From: Geobacter sp.
GTDB lineage: Bacteria; Desulfobacterota; Desulfuromonadia; Geobacterales; Pseudopelobacteraceae
Direction of reading: 5' to 3'
Assembly (NCBI GenBank): GCA_009684515.1
Contig: WKKS01000004.1
Location: 1 to 64,000, forward strand
Length of the DNA stretch: 64,000 nucleotides
Shown: positions 9,094 through 16,958 of the stretch, one piece after another
Layout of the letters: each line of letters starts with the position of its first letter
Position numbering within the stretch: position 1 is the stretch's first letter
Position numbers and translations under genes: made by a program
The notes under the pieces: model-generated
Databases searched by the model: none
What the model was told of the DNA's origin: nothing
Seen by the model: the letters and a program-made list of their open reading frames with translations, nothing else

Positions 9094-9897
9094 ATGAAAT
9101 CACCACTCAGCGAAAACGCAAAGCAGATGCTGAACAAAGTACCGGAAATCACGCTCTACTTCTGGCTTATCAAGATTATGGCAACCACCGTGGGCGAGAC
9201 CGCCGCCGACTTCCTCAATTTCAACCTGCATTTGGGGCTGACCGGGACTTCAATCGTTATGGGGTCGCTGCTGGCGGTATTTCTGTTCACGCAACTACGC
9301 GTCAGAAAATACATGCCCTGGCTGTACTGGACGGTTGTCGTCCTGATCAGCATCGTAGGAACGCTCATTACCGACAACCTGGTCGACAACTTCGGCGTGG
9401 CGCTACAGACAACTACGATCATATTCGGTGTCGCACTGTTGGTTACATTTGTTGTCTGGTATCTCTACGAAAAGACCTTGTCGATCCACTCCATCTTTAC
9501 CACCAGACGTGAACTGTTCTATTGGGCCGCAATTCTGTTCACCTTTGCCCTGGGCACAGCTGCGGGTGATCTTATAGCAGAAGGCCTGGGAATTGGATAT
9601 GCTAACTCGGCCATGATATTCGGTGGCCTGATTGGTGTAGTTACTCTCACTTATTACGCCTTTAATGCCAATGCGATTGCAGCGTTCTGGATCGCTTATA
9701 TCCTGACCCGCCCGCTGGGTGCATCCTGTGGCGACCTGCTTTCACAAGCGCCCACCGACGGCGGTCTGGGGTTGGGCACAGTGATGACAAGTTCGCTTTT
9801 TCTGGTGAGTATCGCCGTTTTGGTTCTATATTTAACCGTCAGCCAACGGTTGTCGCCCAATGGGAATGTGGTATATTCACCACACCAAGGCAAATAG
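9094..9897 (+). CDS. DUF347-repeat integral membrane protein (COG4705 type)
   Basis: A 267-residue polytopic membrane protein, about eight helices, of unknown function. Four internal repeats can be seen, each with a G-x-(S/T/A)-x-x-D-x-(L/I) core: VGETAADFL (about residue 30), GTLITDNLVDNFG (about 88), GTAAGDLIAEGLG (about 151) and GASCGDLLSQ (about 210). This is the arrangement of the DUF347 repeat family. The regularly spaced acidic residues inside helices suggest transport or ion binding, but that is inference. It lies 11 nt upstream of the response regulator gene, so it is either controlled by or supplies input to the two-component pair. Confidence 0.8.
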   Translation: MKSPLSENAKQMLNKVPEITLYFWLIKIMATTVGETAADFLNFNLHLGLTGTSIVMGSLLAVFLFTQLRVRKYMPWLYWTVVVLISIVGTLITDNLVDNFGVALQTTTIIFGVALLVTFVVWYLYEKTLSIHSIFTTRRELFYWAAILFTFALGTAAGDLIAEGLGIGYANSAMIFGGLIGVVTLTYYAFNANAIAAFWIAYILTRPLGASCGDLLSQAPTDGGLGLGTVMTSSLFLVSIAVLVLYLTVSQRLSPNGNVVYSPHQGK

Positions 9898-9908
9898 CGG
9901 GAGTTCTG

Positions 9909-10571
9909 ATGCGCGTACTGTTAGTTGAAGATGACCGGATGATCGGAGAGGCGACTGTGCAGGCGCTGAGGGATGCCGCCTATGCTGTTGACTGGGTGCG
10001 AGATGGTGACACAGCCCTGGATGCGCTCGAATCCGGCGAGTATGAACTGGTGATTCTTGACCTGGGACTCCCCAAGCGGGATGGCCTGGTGGTGCTGGAG
10101 CGGATGCGCAGCCGCGGCGACGCTACAGCTGTGCTAATTGTGACGGCCCGTGGCAGCTTGGACGACCGGATCAAGGGACTGGACTTGGGAGCGGATGATT
10201 ATCTGGTCAAGCCGTTTGCATCAGGTGAACTGCTGGCCCGCATGCGTGCGGTGGTAAGAAGAAAAGTCGGGCAACCACTATCTATGTTAACCAACGGTTC
10301 CTTGTGGCTTGATCCGGCGACCAAGGAAGCCGGTTGTGGCGAGCAGCGCTGCCGCCTTTCTGCCCGTGAATTTGCGCTGCTACAGGCGTTGCTAATCCGT
10401 CCCGGCGCCATTTTGTCGCGTCAGGACCTGGAGACCCGCATCTACGGCTGGAATGAAGAGGTGGAAAGCAACGCCGTCGAATTCCTGATCCATGCCGTGC
10501 GAAAAAAACTGGGCAGCGAATCAATCAGAAACATACGGGGGATGGGATGGATGGTGGATCGAAATCTGTAA
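9909..10571 (+). CDS. OmpR/PhoB-family response regulator (QseB/PmrA-like)
   Basis: A 220-residue DNA-binding regulator. The receiver domain (1-115) has the acidic pocket LVEDD, the phospho-acceptor Asp in VILDLGLPKRDG (near 51), the conserved Thr in VTARG and Lys in YLVKPF. The C-terminal winged helix (about 125-218) has LSAREFALLQALL and the recognition-helix region SNAVEFLIHAVRKKLG, ending IRGMGWMV. The kinase gene overlaps it by 25 nt, which implies translational coupling. It probably autoregulates the operon beginning at 8066. Confidence 0.95.
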   Translation: MRVLLVEDDRMIGEATVQALRDAAYAVDWVRDGDTALDALESGEYELVILDLGLPKRDGLVVLERMRSRGDATAVLIVTARGSLDDRIKGLDLGADDYLVKPFASGELLARMRAVVRRKVGQPLSMLTNGSLWLDPATKEAGCGEQRCRLSAREFALLQALLIRPGAILSRQDLETRIYGWNEEVESNAVEFLIHAVRKKLGSESIRNIRGMGWMVDRNL

Positions 10572-11884
10572 ACAAATCCCTGCGGCGGCAGCTTTCAGGC
10601 TGGATTGCCATAGTGACTATCGTCAGCGGCATTGCTGCCGGAGCATGTTCTTTTTTTCTGGCATTTCGTGAAGCCCAGGAGTTGCAGGACGACCAACTTC
10701 AACAGGTCGCGCTGTTGGTGGGTCGTTCCGGCAAAGCGGTGGAACCTTGGGGCGGAGTGTCCCGGACGAATAGTGATAAGGATCCCGAGGCCCGGATTAT
10801 CATCCTCCCACTAGGGGGAGCGGCATTAACGGGAAGGAACGCCCAACGGGCAGTTCTACCGGCGATCCCAGCCAACTTGCCGGAGGGGTTCCAGACCATA
10901 AACGCTCAAGGAGGCACCTGGCGGCTGTTTGTTCGAGCCATCGCATCCGGCGAAAAAATCGCAGTGGGACAGCTGACAACGGTTCGCAACGAGATTGCCA
11001 GGGACAGCGGTCTGCGCACCTTGATTCCGGTGCTGCTGCTGGTGCCGTTTTTAATCATCCTGATAGTCTGGGTTGTCCGGCGCTCACTCGCGCCGGTCTC
11101 AGAACTTTCTCAGTTGCTGGATCAACGGGGCGACACTAACCTGGCAAGACTTCCCGAATCCGGCGTTCCTGAAGAGATCGGGCCGTTTGTGACATCGATC
11201 AACGGCCTGATGAGGCGACTGGCCGAGGCGCTCGAGCAGCAGCGCCGTTTCATCGCCGATGCTGCCCACGAGCTGCGCTCGCCGCTGACCGCCCTTACCC
11301 TGCAAGCTGAAAATCTGGAACAGGACGTGTCACCGCAAGAAAAATCAGTGCGTCTCCAACAGCTCAAACAAGGATTGACCCGTACCTGCTCTCTGCTGGA
11401 TCAACTGCTTTCGCTGGCGCGTCAACAATCCAGCATTGTCCCATCTGTCGAGCTTCGCCTGGATTTGATTGTGCGGCAGGTGCTTGAGGATCTGATGCCG
11501 ATGGCGGCTGCCAAAGGGATTGATCTGGGGTGTGAGCGCCTTGACGAGATTATCCTGAACGCACCTGTCGATGGACTGGCTGTTTTGGTGCGCAACGCAG
11601 TGGATAACGCCCTGCGCTATACCCCGGCAGGAGGCACTGTGGATATGGAGCTGTACAGCGAGGATAAAAGAATTGTCTTCCAGGTGACTGACACCGGCCC
11701 GGGTATCCCAGTCGATGAAGAGGAGCGGGTTTTTGAACCGTTTTACAGGATCATGGGCACGGATGAAACCGGCAGCGGCCTGGGACTACCTATTGTGCGC
11801 AGTATTGCCGACCGCCTGGGCGGAACTGTAACCCTCAGTAACCGAAAACATGGGCACGGTGCCATCTTTCGCTTTGTTTGTTAA
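10547..11884 (+). CDS. Sensor histidine kinase (QseC/PmrB-like)
   Basis: A 445-residue inner-membrane kinase paired with the regulator at 9909. Two membrane helices (about 17-38 and 158-178) flank a periplasmic domain of about 120 residues. A HAMP linker, a HisKA domain with the phospho-acceptor His in DAAHELRSPLTAL, and a HATPase domain with N (NAVDNALRY), G1 (DTGPGIP) and G2 (GSGLGLPIV) boxes follow. The length fits QseC-type kinases. The signal is unknown; the metal-binding-like tail of the PepSY protein and the lipid-carrier phosphatase in the same operon point to a metal or cell-envelope stress. Confidence 0.93.
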   Translation: MDGGSKSVNKSLRRQLSGWIAIVTIVSGIAAGACSFFLAFREAQELQDDQLQQVALLVGRSGKAVEPWGGVSRTNSDKDPEARIIILPLGGAALTGRNAQRAVLPAIPANLPEGFQTINAQGGTWRLFVRAIASGEKIAVGQLTTVRNEIARDSGLRTLIPVLLLVPFLIILIVWVVRRSLAPVSELSQLLDQRGDTNLARLPESGVPEEIGPFVTSINGLMRRLAEALEQQRRFIADAAHELRSPLTALTLQAENLEQDVSPQEKSVRLQQLKQGLTRTCSLLDQLLSLARQQSSIVPSVELRLDLIVRQVLEDLMPMAAAKGIDLGCERLDEIILNAPVDGLAVLVRNAVDNALRYTPAGGTVDMELYSEDKRIVFQVTDTGPGIPVDEEERVFEPFYRIMGTDETGSGLGLPIVRSIADRLGGTVTLSNRKHGHGAIFRFVC

Positions 11885-11925
11885 AATTGCGGTAACTGCC
11901 GGCACTAACAGCTTCCGGAGACAGC

Positions 11926-11942
11926 ACGGCAAAGCCGTTTTC
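11926..11942 (+). terminator. Possible terminator after the two-component operon
   Basis: A short hairpin ACGGC-AAA-GCCGT followed by TTTC, 40 nt after the kinase stop. Only five base pairs, so weak. Confidence 0.4.
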
Positions 11943-12090
11943 TGCATTATTACTCAACTGACATTGGTATGTTCTATAAATTGTTGAAAGACTCTGCGCA
12001 GTGGTGTACAACCTTCCATCAAAGCTGACAAACAGACTTTCCAGGCTAGCGATCTATCTCTCAATATACAAACAAAGGAGAATCCTCAGA

Positions 12091-12726
12091 ATGAAATCAT
12101 TAACCCGTTTTGCCCTGCACCTGTTGTCCGTAATTGTTTTCGCTGCGATTCTGGGCGGCTGCGGCGACACAAAACCCAACACGCCATCGGGTTTGACAGC
12201 GGTTGCCGGAGACGGCAAGGTGACTGTCAGCTGGAACAGCATTTCTGCCACCACCTACAAACTGTACTGGTCATCAACCAGCGGCGGCACCAAAACGTCA
12301 CCCACCATAATTGACCCGGCCACATCCCCCCAGGTAGTAACCGGACTAACCAACGGGACGACCTATTATTTCGCAGTTATCGCCAAAAACTCGGAGGGCG
12401 AAAGCGCCCTGTCAAGTGAGGTATCGGCAACGCCAACGGCAGCGGCTGTGCCTGCGGCGCCGACCGGAGTAGGCGCGCTCGCTGGAACTGGCAAAGCCAC
12501 CGTGTCATGGAATGCGGTCTCGGGCGCAACTTCATATTATGTCTATTATTCCAGTACTCTGGCGAACGCCACCAAGGCAAACGGAGTCAGATTCAGTCCG
12601 GCAACCGCCTCACCCCAGGATGTAACAGGTTTGACGCCAGGAGTATGGTACTTTGTCGTAACTGCTGTTAACGCCAGCGGCGAGAGTGTAGAATCGTCAC
12701 CGGCTGTTTCAGTCACTGTTTTGTAG
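12091..12726 (+). CDS. Lipoprotein with two fibronectin type III domains
   Basis: A 211-residue exported lipoprotein. The signal peptide ends in the lipobox LGGC (Cys near 25). Two fibronectin III domains follow (about 30-115 and 122-210); each has the P-T/S-G-L-x-A ... V-T-V-S-W-N start and the Tyr corner TYYFAVIAKN / WYFVVTAVN. The ATG at 12091 has AAAGGAG 11 nt upstream and gives a proper signal peptide, unlike the in-frame GTG at 12001. Such domains bind polysaccharides or act as spacers on extracellular proteins; nothing in the sequence shows a catalytic role. It is a single-gene unit with its own terminator. Confidence 0.85.
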   Translation: MKSLTRFALHLLSVIVFAAILGGCGDTKPNTPSGLTAVAGDGKVTVSWNSISATTYKLYWSSTSGGTKTSPTIIDPATSPQVVTGLTNGTTYYFAVIAKNSEGESALSSEVSATPTAAAVPAAPTGVGALAGTGKATVSWNAVSGATSYYVYYSSTLANATKANGVRFSPATASPQDVTGLTPGVWYFVVTAVNASGESVESSPAVSVTVL

Positions 12727-12760
12727 AGAAAGTAGTGGCTTCAAAGCATTCAACCACATC

Positions 12761-12782
12761 AGGGGGCTTCGGCCCCTTTTTG
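12761..12782 (+). terminator. Rho-independent terminator
   Basis: A stem closed by a C-UUCG-G tetraloop (GGGGC-TTCG-GCCCC) followed by five T. Confidence 0.9.
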
Positions 12783-12815
12783 TTTTTATCCCCTTCGATT
12801 ATAAATCCCCCCAGA

Positions 12816-12843
12816 TTGCCAAACCATTATCTGCTGATATAAT
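12816..12843 (+). promoter_or_regulatory. Promoter of the hydrogenase operon
   Basis: TTGCCA (12816-12821), 16 nt, perfect TATAAT (12838-12843). The predicted start near 12850 leaves a short 5' UTR with GGGAGGA before the ATG at 12878. Confidence 0.75.
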
Positions 12844-12877
12844 TATCCTGCCGACCTGCTTGATCGGGAGGACAAAC

Positions 12878-13867
12878 ATGCCAGCGCATTTCTTAGCGAC
12901 AAAAGCTTTGGAGAAATTATTGAGCCTGCTGCGAAAGCAGGGAGAGCTGCATGCCCCGCAGCGCGGAGATGACGGAGTACTCCGCTTTGCATTGCTCAAA
13001 GCGGGTGATTCACCTGACCTCGATGCCCTCCGCACCCAACTCCCCCCCAAGAAATATCTGCTGCACCCCAGGGAGACCATCCTGACCTACCGGGCCGGAT
13101 CTGGTTATCAGGAACCGCAGGGTCGCAGTTCCCCCCTGATTCTTTTCGGAGTTCATCCTTGCGATCTGGCGGGAATTGACTATCTGGACCGGCTTTTTCT
13201 GGGGGACGCCCCTGATCCAACTTACGCAGCCCGCCGCGCCGCTTTAACCTTGATCGGCCTTTCCTGCTTTCCCGACAACCTCTGCTCTTGTCATCTTCAC
13301 CCATCTACCCTGAAAGCGTCCTGCGACCTGTACCTGCAACGGCAGGAAGAGGGCTTTGTGATCACCAGCGGCTCACTACAGGGAACCGAGTTATTGGAAA
13401 AATTGAAAGAAATTATCGAAGAACGGGATCTGCCCATCCCGGAAGACACACGCCGCTTCTTCGGGCGGCAACTACCACCACCTTCGCAGTCGGAACTGGA
13501 TGCCGCCATGCCGGATTGGCAGGAACTGGCCAACCACTGCCTGGGGTGCGGAGCCTGTTCGATCTGCTGTCCGACCTGCGCCTGCTTCGATGTGCTGGAA
13601 TTCGGCGGACTGGACGGCAGTTCCAGCGAAAGGCTGCGGTGCTGGGATAACTGCCTGTTCAAGAGTCATGCGGAGGTGGCGGGCGGGATGAGTTTCCAGA
13701 AGAATCGGGCAGAACGTTTCCGCTATCGCTACCGCCACAAGTACCGTGGCTTTGGTCAGCTTAAAAACATTCCCAGCTGTGTCGGCTGTGGACGCTGCCG
13801 TGCGGCCTGTCCGGCCGGGCTGGATCTGCGGACCCTGGCGGAACGCCTGGAGAGAGGTAATCCATGA
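12878..13867 (+). CDS. hydB: Soluble [NiFe] hydrogenase, beta (iron-sulfur electron-transfer) subunit
   Basis: A 329-residue cytoplasmic protein resembling the beta subunit of archaeal sulfhydrogenase and anaerobic sulfite reductase subunit A. The N-terminal part has HPCDLAGIDYLDRLF and a Cys-rich FPDNLCSC region. The C-terminal part carries two 4Fe-4S ferredoxin motifs, CLGCGACSICCPTC (near 220) and CVGCGRCRAACP (near 303). It should relay electrons between the delta/alpha hydrogenase module and the flavin subunit. The start is the ATG at 12878 with GGGAGGA at the right distance, not the TTG at 12860. It overlaps the next gene by 4 nt (ATGA). The gene order beta-gamma-delta-alpha matches hydBGDA of Pyrococcus; the symbol is given on that basis. 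Confidence 0.88.
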   Translation: MPAHFLATKALEKLLSLLRKQGELHAPQRGDDGVLRFALLKAGDSPDLDALRTQLPPKKYLLHPRETILTYRAGSGYQEPQGRSSPLILFGVHPCDLAGIDYLDRLFLGDAPDPTYAARRAALTLIGLSCFPDNLCSCHLHPSTLKASCDLYLQRQEEGFVITSGSLQGTELLEKLKEIIEERDLPIPEDTRRFFGRQLPPPSQSELDAAMPDWQELANHCLGCGACSICCPTCACFDVLEFGGLDGSSSERLRCWDNCLFKSHAEVAGGMSFQKNRAERFRYRYRHKYRGFGQLKNIPSCVGCGRCRAACPAGLDLRTLAERLERGNP

Positions 13868-14706
13868 ACGCCAGTCTGCCGGTACCGGCAACCATTACGA
13901 CTATCCGTCCATTAACTGACGATACGACCCTATATACTTTAGACTGTGGACTGAATACTCAAAACAACGGCGTGGCATCTTTCCTCCCCGGTCAGTTCCT
14001 GGAATTGTCGCTTCCCGGCATAGGTGAGGTTCCTATCTCGTACTGCGGCTTTCCCTCCGCCGGTGGTGCAATCGAACTCTGCATCCGGCACGTGGGGCAT
14101 GTCACCACACCGCTGAATCGGAGTGTGGCAGGGGATGCAGTCGGAGTGCGCGGCCCGTTCGGTCACGGATTTCCGTTGGACAGCTACGAAAACCAGGATC
14201 TGCTGCTGATTGCCGGGGGCCTGGGAATGGCCCCGCTCCGCTCGCTATTACTGGCGCTGCTTAATCAACGACAACGCTGGGGCGAGCTGACCCTGCTTTA
14301 CGGCGCTCGTGAACAGGGGGCGTTGCTCTTTCTGGAGGAACTGCTGCAGCTGGCAAAACGCAATGACATACAGGTGCAACTGGCGGTTGACCGCCTTGAG
14401 CATTGCCTGGAAGGACCGCCCAACTGCCGTGTCGCCCTGCTGCCGGCCCTGCTGGAGCAACTGACGATCCGACCTGATCGAACCTGCGCCGCTCTGTGCG
14501 GCCCGCCGGTCGTCTACCCCTATTTGGTTTCCGGCTTGAAACGGATCGGTCTTCCCGATGAACGGATTCACCTGTCGCTGGAGAGGCGCATGAAGTGCGG
14601 CGTGGGACGCTGCGGACATTGTGCCGTCGGGACATTTCTCTGCTGCTGTGACGGTCCGGTCTTCAATTATGCCCAACTGGCGGGGATTGAAGGAGCCTTG
14701 GCATGA
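13864..14706 (+). CDS. hydG: Soluble [NiFe] hydrogenase, gamma (FAD/NAD(P)-binding) subunit
   Basis: A 280-residue ferredoxin-NADP reductase-fold protein, the site where NAD(P)H meets the hydrogenase electron chain. It has an FAD-binding barrel with the VPISYCG motif, a nucleotide domain with LLLIAGGLGMAPLRSL (near 120) and CGPP near 218, and a C-terminal 2Fe-2S cluster site (MKCGVGRCGHC followed by CCCDGP). The length fits the family (about 280-290). It overlaps both neighbours by 4 nt, so translation of the operon is coupled. Whether NADH or NADPH is preferred cannot be read from the sequence. Confidence 0.9.
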   Translation: MNASLPVPATITTIRPLTDDTTLYTLDCGLNTQNNGVASFLPGQFLELSLPGIGEVPISYCGFPSAGGAIELCIRHVGHVTTPLNRSVAGDAVGVRGPFGHGFPLDSYENQDLLLIAGGLGMAPLRSLLLALLNQRQRWGELTLLYGAREQGALLFLEELLQLAKRNDIQVQLAVDRLEHCLEGPPNCRVALLPALLEQLTIRPDRTCAALCGPPVVYPYLVSGLKRIGLPDERIHLSLERRMKCGVGRCGHCAVGTFLCCCDGPVFNYAQLAGIEGALA

Positions 14707-15446
14707 AGCCGCTGCGCCTGGCCATAGCGGGCCTGACCGCCTGTTCCGGCTGTCAGCTTTCGCTGTTGAATTGCGAACAGGAGTTGCCGCAGATGCTGGA
14801 ACGGATCGAATTCCATTTTTTCCCGATGGCCTGTTCACCGGCCATCCTGGAAGGCGAGTATGACGCAACCCTGGTGGAGGGGTGCCTGTCGATGCCGCAT
14901 GAACTGGATCTATTGCTCGCTCTGCGGCAGCATAGCCGCTATCTGATAGCAGTTGGAACCTGTGCCGCCTGGGGTGGAGTGGCGGCGCTAAGAAACGGTG
15001 AAAATCGGGAGGAATTGCGACAGTCCGTTTATGGCAGCAGCACGGCAACCAGCGGCAGTTTTTCACCGCAACCGTTGCATGCGATGGTTGCAGTTGACGC
15101 CTTCATCTGCGGCTGCCCACCCGAAAAAGAGGAACTGCTCAATCTGATCGGCGACCTGCTGCGGGGCGCATTGCCGTCACCCATCAGCCATCCGGTCTGC
15201 AGCGACTGCCAGATGCGGGAGAACCTCTGCCTGCTGACGGAACGATCGGCACTCTGCCTCGGCCCGCTAACACTGGGTGGTTGCGGAGCCCGTTGCCCGA
15301 GTCTGGAAGTGCCCTGCGAAGGGTGCCGGGGGCCGGTGCCGGAAGCCAACTTGAGCGAGGCGCTGGAACTCTATCTGCAAAAGGGATACGACCATGCAGC
15401 CGTGCTTGGGCGTTTGCGTAGGTTCTGTCCGGAGTGGAAATCATGA
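14703..15446 (+). CDS. hydD: Soluble [NiFe] hydrogenase, delta (small) subunit
   Basis: A 247-residue iron-sulfur small subunit that carries the proximal cluster next to the [NiFe] site. Visible ligand motifs are TACSGCQLSL (Cys14, Cys17), GTCAAWGG (near 91), ICGCPP (near 139) and two further Cys-rich stretches, CSDCQMRENLC and CGARCPSLEVPCEGCRGP, which fit additional 4Fe-4S clusters. There is no Tat signal, so the enzyme is cytoplasmic. It overlaps the large-subunit gene by 4 nt. Confidence 0.92.
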   Translation: MKPLRLAIAGLTACSGCQLSLLNCEQELPQMLERIEFHFFPMACSPAILEGEYDATLVEGCLSMPHELDLLLALRQHSRYLIAVGTCAAWGGVAALRNGENREELRQSVYGSSTATSGSFSPQPLHAMVAVDAFICGCPPEKEELLNLIGDLLRGALPSPISHPVCSDCQMRENLCLLTERSALCLGPLTLGGCGARCPSLEVPCEGCRGPVPEANLSEALELYLQKGYDHAAVLGRLRRFCPEWKS

Positions 15447-16678
15447 GCGACACAGACAAGCTGGATATACTGACCAGGGTTGAAGGACACGGTTTCGTCG
15501 AACTGGTTCGGGAAGGAGAGCGAGTTGTTGATGCCAGGTTTCACCTGCACGAATCTCCGCGCCTGTTCGAGGCGCTGCTGCTTGGCAGACGCTTCGACGA
15601 GGTGGCCGAGATCGCCTGCCGGATCTGCTCGATCTGTTCCACGGTTCATAAAGTGGCGGCGTTGCAGGCGGTCGAACAAGTCCTGGATGTCCGGATATCG
15701 CGCCAGACCCGCCTGTTGCGGGAACTAGCGGTGGAAGGGGGCCAGATCGAAAGCCACGCCCTGAACATCTTTTGCCTGGCGCTGCCGGATTACCTGGGTG
15801 TGGGTGGGTTTCCCGGCTTGGCAGTCGTCGCACCGGTGGAAATGCAGTTGGGATTGAAAATCAAGGCGCTCGGCAACCTGATCCAGGAAACGGTTGGCGG
15901 ACGGGCGATCCACCCATTTAACCTCTTGATTGGCGGCTTGGGAAAGGTGCCGGTGGAAGATAAACTGCGGCTTGTGTTGGATCAGCTGGCTGAAACCAGA
16001 GAGGGGGCAGCGACGGTGACACACTTTGTATCATCTTTGCGGGAGACATTGCCGCTTCTGCCAGCTCCGGAGTGCTGCGCCGTGAGCGGTGGAACTGCGC
16101 TCTTCGGAGATGTGCTGGCAACCTCCTGCGGAGAGGTCATTCCGGCTAACGCCGTTGCAAGCTGGCTGAACGAGCAGAATGAGACTCATTCACACGCCAA
16201 AGTCTGCCGCTTTGACGGAGAAGGTATCTTCATGGCCGGACCGCTGTCACGACTCAAGCTTTTAATCCCTCCGGAGTACGCGAACAGCCTAAGCGGCGCT
16301 CCCGTCAGCGCCTCATTGCTGGCCAGGGCAATTGAACTGAATCAGGCGCTGGAACGGGCCATGGCGATCACCCGCATCCTGCTGGCTGAAGGCATCCGAA
16401 AAGAGGCTCCGCCAACTGTCATTCCAAAAGCGGGGGAAGCAACCGCATTAATTGAAGCGCCCCGCGGAACCCTCCTGCACAGCTACCGTTTCGATAGTCA
16501 CGGCATCTGCGTGGCGGCAAACATCATCACCCCGACCGCCATCAATCAGGCCGCCATGGAGCAATCGCTCAGACAGCTGGTCTCAGCCATGGAAGGGGCA
16601 GACCACGATCAGGTCAAGACAGCCTGCGAACGGCTGATCCGCTGCTTTGACCCCTGCATCTCCTGCGCGGTTCATTGA
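15443..16678 (+). CDS. hydA: Soluble [NiFe] hydrogenase, alpha (large, catalytic) subunit without C-terminal extension
   Basis: A 411-residue large subunit holding the Ni-Fe(CN)2CO centre that splits or makes H2. The N-terminal L1 motif RICSICSTVH supplies two Cys ligands and the C-terminal L2 motif DPCISCAVH supplies the other two. The reading frame stops directly after that His, so the peptide normally removed by a maturation endopeptidase is missing, and no such protease gene is adjacent. The ATG at 15443 forms an ATGA overlap with the delta gene and has GGAG upstream; the GTG at 15434 is less likely. No CO/CN maturation genes are in the window. Family placement (group 3, sulfhydrogenase-like) rests on gene order and motifs. 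Confidence 0.92.
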   Translation: MSDTDKLDILTRVEGHGFVELVREGERVVDARFHLHESPRLFEALLLGRRFDEVAEIACRICSICSTVHKVAALQAVEQVLDVRISRQTRLLRELAVEGGQIESHALNIFCLALPDYLGVGGFPGLAVVAPVEMQLGLKIKALGNLIQETVGGRAIHPFNLLIGGLGKVPVEDKLRLVLDQLAETREGAATVTHFVSSLRETLPLLPAPECCAVSGGTALFGDVLATSCGEVIPANAVASWLNEQNETHSHAKVCRFDGEGIFMAGPLSRLKLLIPPEYANSLSGAPVSASLLARAIELNQALERAMAITRILLAEGIRKEAPPTVIPKAGEATALIEAPRGTLLHSYRFDSHGICVAANIITPTAINQAAMEQSLRQLVSAMEGADHDQVKTACERLIRCFDPCISCAVH

Positions 16679-16691
16679 AGTCCCGCAGAAC

Positions 16692-16958
16692 TCACCTGAT
16701 ACTATCGAACAGAAACTCCAGACCGTTAACCTTGATCTCGTAAACCGTTCTCAACATATCCCCCAGTTTCCCGGACGGGAAGCCCTCCTGGGCAAACCAG
16801 ACCACATATCCCTCCGGCAGATCAACCAGCCGAGTCCCCTTATACTTGCCGAACGGCATACGGGTGGAGGCCAGCTCCAGCAGTTTGCCGTGATCAAAGG
16901 GAGATTCCGGATCACCGGCAGCCGAGGCCGGATTGAATTCATTGGTCTTTGAAGCCAT
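16692..16958 (-). CDS. DUF3820 family small protein
   Basis: An 88-residue cytoplasmic protein of the DUF3820 family, recognised from the core MPFGKYKGTRLVDLPEGYVVWFAQEGFPSGKLG. Its ATG overlaps the uvrA stop (TGATG), so it is translationally coupled to uvrA. The function is unknown; some family members have been labelled quorum-sensing-regulated virulence factors, which says little here. It converges with the hydrogenase operon, with only 13 nt between the two stop codons. Confidence 0.85.
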   Translation of the reverse strand: MASKTNEFNPASAAGDPESPFDHGKLLELASTRMPFGKYKGTRLVDLPEGYVVWFAQEGFPSGKLGDMLRTVYEIKVNGLEFLFDSIR

